From: Chitinophagaceae bacterium UBA4407
Lineage (GTDB): Bacteria; Bacteroidota; Bacteroidia; Chitinophagales; Chitinophagaceae
NCBI GenBank assembly: GCA_002390845.1
Contig: DGQT01000086.1
Coordinates: forward strand, 1-8,324
DNA length: 8,324 nucleotides
Direction of reading: 5' to 3'
Shown: piece after piece, positions 1-5,420 of the stretch
Numbering within the stretch: position 1 is the first letter of the stretch
Layout of the letters: the number at the start of each line of letters is the position of its first letter
Translations under genes and position numbers: made by a program
Notes under the pieces: model-generated
Database searches by the model: none
What the model saw: only the letters and a program-made list of their open reading frames with translations
Told to the model about the DNA's origin: nothing

Positions 1-10
1 AAGAACAAAT

Positions 11-28
11 GCCGGGCTCAAAAAAATT
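11..28 (-). repeat. 18-base dispersed repeat end, copy A
   Basis: Read on the minus strand this is AATTTTTTTGAGCCCGGC, identical over 18 bases to the plus strand at 3416-3433. The two copies are therefore inverted and point outward from the miaB-mntA-hepT-regulator unit. The stop codon of the regulator (27-29) overlaps this copy. A degenerate relative lies at 3839-3857, and a GCCGGGC-TTTT core occurs at 6256-6266. It is probably the end of an intergenic repeat family. Only the edge of this copy is in the window, so its full extent is unknown. Confidence 0.6.
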
Positions 29-1304
29 ATTCATCAATATCATATTCCTTAAGCTTTCTGTACAAGGTTCTTTCGCTTATGCCAAGGTCTGAAGATGCAT
101 CTTTACGCTTGCCTTTGTGTTTCTTCAGCGCTTTGATGATGAGCTCTTTTTCCTTGTCCATAATGTTGAGCGATTCTTCTACATTTTCGTGCTGGTGAAT
201 CTCATCATCATGCGCCAGCAGCATAGGCTGCGCAGATGCATTTACCGTTTGCGGATAAGGCTGATGCACAACAGCGGGGCCAATGATCTGCTTGTTACTA
301 TCGCCGTTTAAACTGTAATCATTTTTCAATGACTCCTGCGTAAAATTCTCTGCATGCCCCGCCAGCGCAGGGTTTTGCAGTATTTCCAGGAACATTTTCT
401 TTAGCTCGGTAACATCTTTTTTCATATCAAAGAACAGCTTGTACAGGATTTCCCTTTCATTGGAAAAGTCATTTGTATGCTGTGTGTTATTTGCCGATGC
501 AAGTACGGGCAACCTGTAAAAGTTTTTTTCTGGTAGAAACTTTCTTAATTCTGCACCGCTTACCAGCGTTTGATTGCTGAGTACAGAAATTTGTTCTGCA
601 ATATTCTTTAATTCACGCACATTGCCGGGCCAGGGATAGTTAATTAACAGCGCCTTTGCTTCCTCGTCTAACTGAACGGGCATTGTTTTGTACCGCTCTG
701 CAAAATCAACCACAAATTTTCTAAAGAGTAGTGGAATATCTTCCCTTCTGTCTCGAAGCGATGGAACACGGATTGGTACGGTACTCAAACGGTAATAAAG
801 GTCTTCGCGGAATTTACCATTTTGTGTAAACTCAAGCAGTTCGCGGTTGGTAGCAGCAATTACGCGTACATCTGTCTTCTGTACTTTGGAAGAACCAACG
901 CGTATAAACTCCCCCGTTTCCAAAACACGCAGCAGACGGGCTTGTGTGCCAATCGGCATTTCACCAATCTCATCAAGGAAAATGGTTCCCCCACTTACTG
1001 TTTCAAAATATCCTTTACGACCATCAACGGCACCGGTAAAGGAACCTTTCTCGTGACCGAATAATTCTGAGTCAATAGTGCCTTCTGGAATAGCGCCACA
1101 GTTTACGGCTATAAAAGGATTATGCTTGCGCGCCGATAATGCGTGAATGATCTGTGAAAACACTTCTTTACCTACACCGCTTTCACCAACAATAAGCACA
1201 CTTAGGTCTGTTGATGATACCTGTATCGCTGTGTTCAATGCGTGGTGCAGTGCGGGTGCATTTCCAATAATTCCAAAACGGTTTTTTATGCTTTGTATAT
1301 CCAC
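27..1304 (-). CDS. Sigma-54-type AAA+ transcriptional activator, Fis-family HTH
   Basis: This 425-residue protein is a bacterial enhancer-binding activator that would use ATP to open sigma-54 holoenzyme promoters. The AAA+ domain spans about residues 10-258: Walker A GESGVGKE (40-47), sigma-54 contact loop GSFTGA (87-92, a GAFTGA variant), Walker B TIFLDE (107-112), sensor I AATNREL (150-156), arginines 166 and 172 as finger candidates, and sensor II WPGNVREL (225-232). A Fis-type helix-turn-helix lies at about 386-422 (SERTLYRKLKEY). There is no N-terminal receiver, PAS or GAF domain, so activity is probably set by expression or a partner. Residues about 260-380 are a polar, poorly structured linker rich in N, Q and H. 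The start is GTG; an in-frame TAA three codons upstream (1311-1313) excludes a longer form. It begins one base after the hepT stop with no clear Shine-Dalgarno, so translational coupling is likely. In related Bacteroidota this gene usually directly follows miaB. Its targets cannot be read here. Confidence 0.93.
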   Translation of the reverse strand: MDIQSIKNRFGIIGNAPALHHALNTAIQVSSTDLSVLIVGESGVGKEVFSQIIHALSARKHNPFIAVNCGAIPEGTIDSELFGHEKGSFTGAVDGRKGYFETVSGGTIFLDEIGEMPIGTQARLLRVLETGEFIRVGSSKVQKTDVRVIAATNRELLEFTQNGKFREDLYYRLSTVPIRVPSLRDRREDIPLLFRKFVVDFAERYKTMPVQLDEEAKALLINYPWPGNVRELKNIAEQISVLSNQTLVSGAELRKFLPEKNFYRLPVLASANNTQHTNDFSNEREILYKLFFDMKKDVTELKKMFLEILQNPALAGHAENFTQESLKNDYSLNGDSNKQIIGPAVVHQPYPQTVNASAQPMLLAHDDEIHQHENVEESLNIMDKEKELIIKALKKHKGKRKDASSDLGISERTLYRKLKEYDIDE

Positions 1305-1305
1305 T

Positions 1306-1647
1306 TTAGCTTATGTTATTTAATATGTTTTCCACTTCTGATTTTAAAGCAGGCAAATCGTTTTTAACAATCAGAAAAATAGTTGAATCATTTATAAGAT
1401 CATAATCATGAACCAGTATATGTCTTAGCCCAATGATTTTTCTGAGATTTGACACAGGTAAATTTTTTTCCAACTTTTCTGCTTTAAATAAGGCCTCTCC
1501 AATTATTGCCAACCTTCTTTCTACAGAATCAATTGTTTTTAAGTCGTTTTCGTATTGGTGCAACTTAATAATACCGGCCATGTGCGACTCAATAGCTTCA
1601 ATTGAAATCCTTATATCTTCAATGTACTTGGCAACATCAGGATTCAT
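1306..1647 (-). CDS. hepT: HepT-like HEPN ribonuclease toxin (DUF86 family)
   Basis: This 113-residue all-helical protein carries the HEPN RNase motif R-x4-H-x-Y at R75, H80 and Y82 (RHILVHDY), together with the conserved upstream RRLAIIGEA segment (44-52). Length and motifs match the HepT toxin of type VII HEPN-MNT toxin-antitoxin systems. In studied members HepT cleaves RNA, including tRNA, and is silenced when the MNT partner adds AMP to the tyrosine of this motif; Y82 is the expected target. The ATG lies inside the 3' end of mntA (11-base overlap), and the stop is one base before the regulator start. All motif residues are present and the frame is open, so it looks intact. The stretch appears AT-rich: 16 G/C of 60 by hand count at 1321-1380. 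The family call is firm; the RNA target in this organism is unknown. Confidence 0.92.
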   Translation of the reverse strand: MNPDVAKYIEDIRISIEAIESHMAGIIKLHQYENDLKTIDSVERRLAIIGEALFKAEKLEKNLPVSNLRKIIGLRHILVHDYDLINDSTIFLIVKNDLPALKSEVENILNNIS

Positions 1648-1951
1648 AGATGCTAATTTTTTCTTTATTTACCCTTTCCATGAAATATTTGTTTTTTATC
1701 TTTTCTTCCGCAACAAGGTCAACCTTTTTTCCGGTTATTTTTTCCAGTGTAAAAAGTAGATCAAAATAATCGAATGGATAAAGAGGTAAGCCTTCATTAT
1801 CTTTTTTGTACTGAAAAATAAAATCAAGATCACTCTCTAAATTATATTCTTCCCCTCTTGCACCCGACCCAAAAAGATACAACGATTCCACATGATATTT
1901 TTTGCATGCATCATAAATAGCTTCCAGGTTATTTTTTACCGCATCTACCAT
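1637..1951 (-). CDS. mntA: MntA-like minimal nucleotidyltransferase antitoxin
   Basis: This 104-residue protein is a minimal nucleotidyltransferase of the polymerase-beta fold. The active-site segment is G28-S29 followed by D41-L42-D43, with a third acidic residue at D78 (KKVDLV). The spacing between GS and DxD is 11 residues, one more than the textbook GSx10DxD pattern. In characterised pairs MntA uses ATP to AMPylate the HepT tyrosine and so neutralises the toxin; all three catalytic acids are present, so activity is expected. The ATG lies 9 bases after the miaB stop, with only A-rich sequence in front and no clear Shine-Dalgarno. The antitoxin gene precedes the toxin gene, with overlapping ends, so the two would be made from one message. 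Hand count at 1681-1740 gives 18 G/C of 60, lower than sampled lines of miaB and the regulator. Confidence 0.9.
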   Translation of the reverse strand: MVDAVKNNLEAIYDACKKYHVESLYLFGSGARGEEYNLESDLDFIFQYKKDNEGLPLYPFDYFDLLFTLEKITGKKVDLVAEEKIKNKYFMERVNKEKISIYES

Positions 1952-1960
1952 AAATAATTT

Positions 1961-3382
1961 TTAAACGATCTCACCTATTAACGTTGCTTTTGTACATTCT
2001 TTTACTTTTACCATTACATAATCCCCCTTCTTAAAATCATATCCCTTCTTTGGGAAAATGATCACTTTGTTTTGTGACGTTCTTCCCATCCAGTCGTCAG
2101 CACTGCGTTTACTGTCACCTTCAATCAATACTTTAAATGTTTTACCTACGTCGAGCTGGTTACTTTTCAGGGATAAAATATTTTGAAGATCCACAATCTC
2201 TTGCAACCTTCTTTTTTTAACTTCCAGCGGTACGTCATCTTTATACCTGCGCTCTGCAAGCGTGCCCGGGCGTTCACTGTAGAAATACATATAGCTTAAA
2301 TCGTAGCCACTGTATTCCATAATGCTCATGGTCTCTTTGTGGTCTTCTTCTGTTTCTGTGCAGAAGCCTGTAATAAAATCTGAGCTAAGCCCGCAATCAG
2401 GAATAATCTTTTTTATCTGGTCAACTTTTGCCATATACCATTCACGGGTGTAGGTTCTGTTCATTAATTGTAAAACCCTGGTGCTGCCGCTTTGTACCGG
2501 CAGGTGAATATAGTTGCAGATGTTTTCATACTTAACAATTGTGTGCAGCACTTCTTCAGTAATATCTTTTGGATGTGAGGTGCTAAACCGAACCCGCAAT
2601 TCGGGACTTACCAATGCAACTTTTTCTAATAATTTTGCAAACGTAACAACCTCGTCAGTTGCTTCATTTATCCAATAGTAGCTATCTACATTCTGCCCAA
2701 GCAGTGTTACATCTTTAAAGCCACGTTCAAACAAATTTTGCGCTTCACTTACAATTGATTGTGCATCCCTGCTGCGTTCGCGGCCACGGGTAAATGGCAC
2801 TACACAAAAACTGCACATATTGTTGCAGCCCCGCATGATGGAAATAAATGCATTCACTCCATTGCTCTGCAGGCGCACCGGCGAAATGTCTGCGTAAGTT
2901 TCATCGCGGCTTAGCAAAACGTTTACGGCTTTTTGCCCGCTTTCTGCTTCTTCTATCAATCCCGGTAAGCTGCGGTATGCATCGGGGCCAACAACTATAT
3001 CAACCAGTTTTTCTTCTTCCAGTAGCTTATTCTTTAACCGCTCTGCCATGCAACCCAAAACACCTACAAGCATTCCCGGTTTTGCCTGTTTCATTTTCCT
3101 GAATTCAGTCAAACGTTTGCGTACAGTCAGCTCCGCCTTTTCGCGAATGGAGCAGGTATTTAAAAAAATAAGATCAGCCTCTTCGCAAATTCGGGTGGCG
3201 CCAAAACCATTGGTATTTAAAATGGAAGCCACAATTTCACTGTCGCTGAAGTTCATTGCACAGCCGTAGCTTTCTATATAAAACTTTTTTTTGTAACTAT
3301 TCAAATCTTCTGCGAAAGGCGCAAACGCTTCGCCCTGGCGGGTTTCATCGTGAGCTTTCGAAGTTAATTCCAGTATTTCCAT
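1961..3382 (-). CDS. miaB: tRNA-2-methylthio-N6-dimethylallyladenosine synthase MiaB
   Basis: This 473-residue radical-SAM enzyme adds a methylthio group to i6A37 next to the anticodon of tRNAs reading UNN codons, using S-adenosylmethionine and two 4Fe-4S clusters. The N-terminal MTTase domain (about 33-150) supplies C41 (ESYGCAMN), C77 (NTCSIRE) and C111 (LGCMAER) for the auxiliary cluster. The radical-SAM CxxxCxxC is C186, C190 and C193 (RGCNNMCSFC). LPVQSGS (294-300) is typical of the barrel, and the C-terminal TRAM RNA-binding domain covers about 409-473. The length is normal for Bacteroidota MiaB, which often carries about 30 extra residues before the first domain as here. The ATG at 3380-3382 has no Shine-Dalgarno. 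It is the first gene of the four-gene unit; the next start is 9 bases downstream. No convincing promoter was seen, although the start lies 31 bases from the inverted repeat at 3414. Confidence 0.97.
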   Translation of the reverse strand: MEILELTSKAHDETRQGEAFAPFAEDLNSYKKKFYIESYGCAMNFSDSEIVASILNTNGFGATRICEEADLIFLNTCSIREKAELTVRKRLTEFRKMKQAKPGMLVGVLGCMAERLKNKLLEEEKLVDIVVGPDAYRSLPGLIEEAESGQKAVNVLLSRDETYADISPVRLQSNGVNAFISIMRGCNNMCSFCVVPFTRGRERSRDAQSIVSEAQNLFERGFKDVTLLGQNVDSYYWINEATDEVVTFAKLLEKVALVSPELRVRFSTSHPKDITEEVLHTIVKYENICNYIHLPVQSGSTRVLQLMNRTYTREWYMAKVDQIKKIIPDCGLSSDFITGFCTETEEDHKETMSIMEYSGYDLSYMYFYSERPGTLAERRYKDDVPLEVKKRRLQEIVDLQNILSLKSNQLDVGKTFKVLIEGDSKRSADDWMGRTSQNKVIIFPKKGYDFKKGDYVMVKVKECTKATLIGEIV

Positions 3383-3454
3383 TTACAATTAATTTATTAA
3401 AAGTACTTTTTAAGCAATTTTTTTGAGCCCGGCTTTTATTTATCCATTAAGCAT

Positions 3455-3471
3455 CCTTGCGTCGCACTCTT
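3455..3471 (+). repeat. 17-base dispersed word
   Basis: CCTTGCGTCGCACTCTT occurs here and, in exact inverse orientation, at 6496-6512. A shorter form, TTGCGTCGCACT, is at 6287-6298. In both the 3416 and 6256 regions this word follows a CCGG-containing core ending in TTTT by about 18-20 bases, which suggests diverged copies of one repeat family. Confidence 0.65.
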
Positions 3472-3629
3472 CTGCGCTCAGTAATTTTATTCAGCAATAA
3501 TGCAGCGTGTTACCCTGTTTGCAATTCTGCACTTTAACTGGTTTCTTTTTGCCAAGCCTGCAAAAATAATTAAAAATATCAGTACTGACTGTTTGACAGA
3601 TAATTAACAAATTTTAAAAAGCCGGAGAT

Positions 3630-3637
3630 TAAATTTG
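3630..3637 (+). promoter_or_regulatory. Possible -7 box for the DUF3078 gene
   Basis: TAAATTTG matches the Bacteroidota -7 consensus TAnnTTTG. No good TTTG -33 box lies 19-21 bases upstream; a TTTGACA is present at 3592-3598 but is too far away. If used, it would give a leader of about 240 bases containing the hairpins at 3723-3813. The call is weak. Confidence 0.3.
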
Positions 3638-3722
3638 CCCGCATTGGATTGTAAAGATGTTGTAAAAACATGGTGACATACACTTAAGCTGCTCAATAAA
3701 GCTATAGTAGCTGAAGAATGCG

Positions 3723-3759
3723 ATCCCGAAATGAATTCGGTCCCGAAATATTTCGGGAT
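3723..3759. repeat. Nested palindrome with competing hairpins
   Basis: TCCCGAAATATTTCGGGA at 3741-3758 is a perfect 18-base palindrome. An extra copy of its left arm, ATCCCGAAAT at 3723-3732, can pair instead with ATTTCGGGAT at 3750-3759. Two mutually exclusive foldings are therefore possible. It resembles REP/BIME-type extragenic palindromes. Position between divergently transcribed genes argues against a simple terminator role. Confidence 0.7.
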
Positions 3760-3813
3760 GCCACGCTTCGCTTAAATGTCGCCATGAAAGAGGAACTGTG
3801 AAACGAGCGTGGC
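3760..3813. repeat. Imperfect long hairpin next to the palindrome
   Basis: GCCACGC (3760-3766) pairs with GCGTGGC (3807-3813). The stem can be extended inward by TCG/CGA after one bulged T, leaving a loop of about 30 bases. It directly abuts the palindrome at 3723-3759, and the two probably form one repeat unit. No U-run follows, so it is not an obvious intrinsic terminator. Confidence 0.55.
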
Positions 3814-3887
3814 AAGGATGTTGAAATATCTGACTGAAGCCGGGTTAAAAAAAATAATTGCACTTTATAAACCGTTGTATAGAACGC

Positions 3888-4844
3888 ATGAATAAACCAA
3901 CCTTTCTTTTCTTTTTTTTTATTTGTTTTTACGTAGTGTCTGTTGCACAGGATTATATTCCGGTAAAGATTGTGCCTGCAGAGATCTTCAGGACTGTAAA
4001 AAAAGACCCCAACGATACGGCTGTATGGACATGGAAACGGGGGGGGCTCGCCAACCTGAACGTAGCACAGGGTTCGCTTAGCAACTGGGCTGCGGGCGGT
4101 GATAATTTTTCTATTGCGGCTACATCTTATGTGAATTATTTTTTATTGAACAAGGGGCCAAAACATAAATGGGACAACAGCGTGGATTTTAATTTTGGCT
4201 TTATAAAAACTACCAGCCTGGGCAGTCGTAAAAACGATGACCGTTTAGATGTGTTATCGAAATACGGTTACAGTTTGGACAGTAATAATAAAATATTTTT
4301 GTCGGCACTGTTTAATTTTCGCACTCAGTTTTTTGATGGCCTTACTTATATTGGCGACAGTGGCACATTAAATTCTACGCTGTTGTCACCCGGCTATCTT
4401 TTTTTAGCTGCGGGTTTCGATTATAAGCCGGTTAAAAATATTTCTCTGTTTTTGTCGCCGCTCACTGAGCGTATGACCATTGTGGCGAGCAACAGGTTAG
4501 CGCCGAAAGGAGTGTACGGAGTGCCCGCAGGCAGCCATACTATTAACCAGGTTGGTGCTTTTGCTTCAATCAATTTTCATTCACCGGTTTTTAAGAACGT
4601 TACCTATAAGGCAAAAATGGATTTGTTTACGGACTATGGTAATAAGCCACAGAATGTGGACATGTATTTTACCAACTTTCTGAATTTTAAGATCAATAAG
4701 TTTTTATCTGCTACTTATAACCTTGACCTTATTTACGATGATGATGTAAAGTTGTTTGGCAAAGAAAATAACAGCCCCGGTTTGCAGTTGAAGAGCCTTA
4801 TTGGTATTGGGTTTTCGATGCCCTTTTCTATGGTGGCGAATTAG
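3888..4844 (+). CDS. DUF3078 outer-membrane beta-barrel-type protein
   Basis: This 318-residue protein belongs to the Bacteroidota DUF3078 family, whose biochemical role is unknown. It starts at ATG 3888; a TTG at 3858 is also in frame, but the ATG places a clean signal peptide at the N-terminus: K3, a hydrophobic F/V-rich core (6-18), and probable cleavage after SVA (18-20) before QDY. The family hallmark is W49-KRGG followed by N57, Q61 and SLSNWAAGGDN (63-73). The rest alternates polar and hydrophobic/aromatic residues in amphipathic strands, as in an outer-membrane barrel. It is a lone gene diverging from miaB and converging on the Fe-S unit. The signal-peptide region contains a T9 run (3912-3920) and the early mature region a G8 run (4039-4046); both are in frame here. 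Specific function and ligand cannot be inferred. Confidence 0.85.
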   Translation: MNKPTFLFFFFICFYVVSVAQDYIPVKIVPAEIFRTVKKDPNDTAVWTWKRGGLANLNVAQGSLSNWAAGGDNFSIAATSYVNYFLLNKGPKHKWDNSVDFNFGFIKTTSLGSRKNDDRLDVLSKYGYSLDSNNKIFLSALFNFRTQFFDGLTYIGDSGTLNSTLLSPGYLFLAAGFDYKPVKNISLFLSPLTERMTIVASNRLAPKGVYGVPAGSHTINQVGAFASINFHSPVFKNVTYKAKMDLFTDYGNKPQNVDMYFTNFLNFKINKFLSATYNLDLIYDDDVKLFGKENNSPGLQLKSLIGIGFSMPFSMVAN

Positions 4845-4853
4845 GAATTGGGA

Positions 4854-4884
4854 TTAAGCAGCTTAAGTTAGCTGCAACGCTTAA
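4854..4884. terminator. Possible shared terminator between convergent genes
   Basis: GCAGCT (4858-4863) pairs with AGCTGC (4870-4875) around a 6-base loop, and flanking TTAAGC (4854-4859) can alternatively pair with GCTTAA (4879-4884). It sits in the short gap between the convergent DUF3078 gene and the 172-residue gene, overlapping the stop of the latter. The stems are short and there is no long T-run on either strand, so the call is tentative. Confidence 0.3.
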
Positions 4885-5399
4885 ACTGTTTGCGGAAATT
4901 TTATTCTGTTTGCCAGCCAGCTTTCTTTTACAGGAATAAGCCATTTTTCAAGCAGTTCCTGTTTGGTGGCAACAAGGTTATTGAAGTATAAAGTATCTGC
5001 ATTTATAAAACCATTTTCCACCGCATATTTTAATTGTGTTAATGGCAGCATCTGAATTTTATCTTTTATCATAAATGCAAGCAGTTGCCTGTCGAACATG
5101 TTTACGTTGAATTGTTCTTCCATTTGTTTCATTACCCGAACAGAGCTATCGGTGCTGCAGCCGCTTACACCAGTTGCCGTTTCGTCTGCCATAATAATTA
5201 CAAACTGACCATATAATAAATTCGCATAACCTTTTACAGGTGTACCGTGGCTTTGCCAGCTTTCAACAAAATTTTCTAATATTTCTTCAATTTGCAATGC
5301 TTCTGCAATGGTAAATAACCGGTTGCTCTGATAAACCCAAACACGGGAAGAATCATGAAAATTTTCGGGAATTATTTCTTTATAACTGCTGTTCATCAT
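4881..5399 (-). CDS. Conserved Bacteroidota protein of unknown function
   Basis: This 172-residue cytosolic protein belongs to a small family conserved next to Fe-S proteins in Bacteroidota. As I recall, homologues are often labelled 'ABC transporter ATPase', but there is no Walker A, signature or Walker B motif here, so that name is unsupported. Visible features are FHDSSRVWVYQSNRLF (14-29), typical of the family, a GCSTDSSV motif (80-87) with the lone conserved-looking C81 and D84, and tryptophans at 21, 48, 153 and 161. No signal peptide or membrane segment is seen. Two adjacent ATG codons (5397-5399 and 5394-5396) are possible starts. It follows the Fe-S gene by 21 bases and is probably co-transcribed; an additional promoter-like box overlaps its start. 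A role tied to the Fe-S protein is only a guess from position. Confidence 0.85.
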   Translation of the reverse strand: MMNSSYKEIIPENFHDSSRVWVYQSNRLFTIAEALQIEEILENFVESWQSHGTPVKGYANLLYGQFVIIMADETATGVSGCSTDSSVRVMKQMEEQFNVNMFDRQLLAFMIKDKIQMLPLTQLKYAVENGFINADTLYFNNLVATKQELLEKWLIPVKESWLANRIKFPQTV

Positions 5400-5400
5400 G

Positions 5401-5408
5401 CAAAGATA
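5401..5408 (-). promoter_or_regulatory. Possible -7 box at the start of the 172-residue gene
   Basis: Read on the minus strand this is TATCTTTG, a full match to TAnnTTTG, directly in front of the twin ATG codons. No TTTG is found at the right distance for a -33 box. If real, transcription would begin at or next to the ATG codons, giving a nearly leaderless message. It may equally be chance in this AT-rich gap. Confidence 0.25.
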
Positions 5409-5420
5409 ATGCAGAGAACT

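Larger units (their letters stand above)
3414..3861. repeat. Candidate MITE-like element with imperfect inverted ends
   Basis: The gene-free stretch 3383-3887 contains a segment bounded by imperfect inverted repeats. The left end (3414-3435) reads GCAATT, a T-run, then GAG and CCCGGCTT. The right end (3837-3861), read on the minus strand, is GCAATT, A, a longer T-run, then AA and CCCGGCTT. No long ORF lies inside. The interior holds a 17-base word shared with 6496-6512, two hairpins (3723-3813) and a promoter-like box (3630-3637). I found no clear target-site duplication, so transposition is inferred only from the end symmetry. It may instead be two separate repeat ends that happen to face each other. 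Confidence 0.45.

Noticed and set aside
3398..3405. Minus-strand TACTTTTA as a miaB -7 box
   Set aside because: It lacks the final G of TAnnTTTG and has no correctly spaced -33 element.
3592..3598. TTTGACA as a -33 box for the DUF3078 gene
   Set aside because: It is about 34 bases from the only good -7 box at 3630, far beyond the usual spacing of about 19.
3858..3887. In-frame TTG start adding ten residues to the DUF3078 protein
   Set aside because: The ATG at 3888 directly precedes a normal signal peptide, while the TTG extension places charged residues in front of it and lies in the inverted repeat end.
3383..3887. tRNA, CRISPR array or small RNA gene in the long gene-free stretch
   Set aside because: No cloverleaf, no regularly spaced direct repeats, and the hairpins are better explained as repeat elements.
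4362..4367. TGGCAC as half of a sigma-54 promoter (also at 2795-2800)
   Set aside because: Neither is followed by TTGC at the required 5-base spacing and both lie inside coding sequence.
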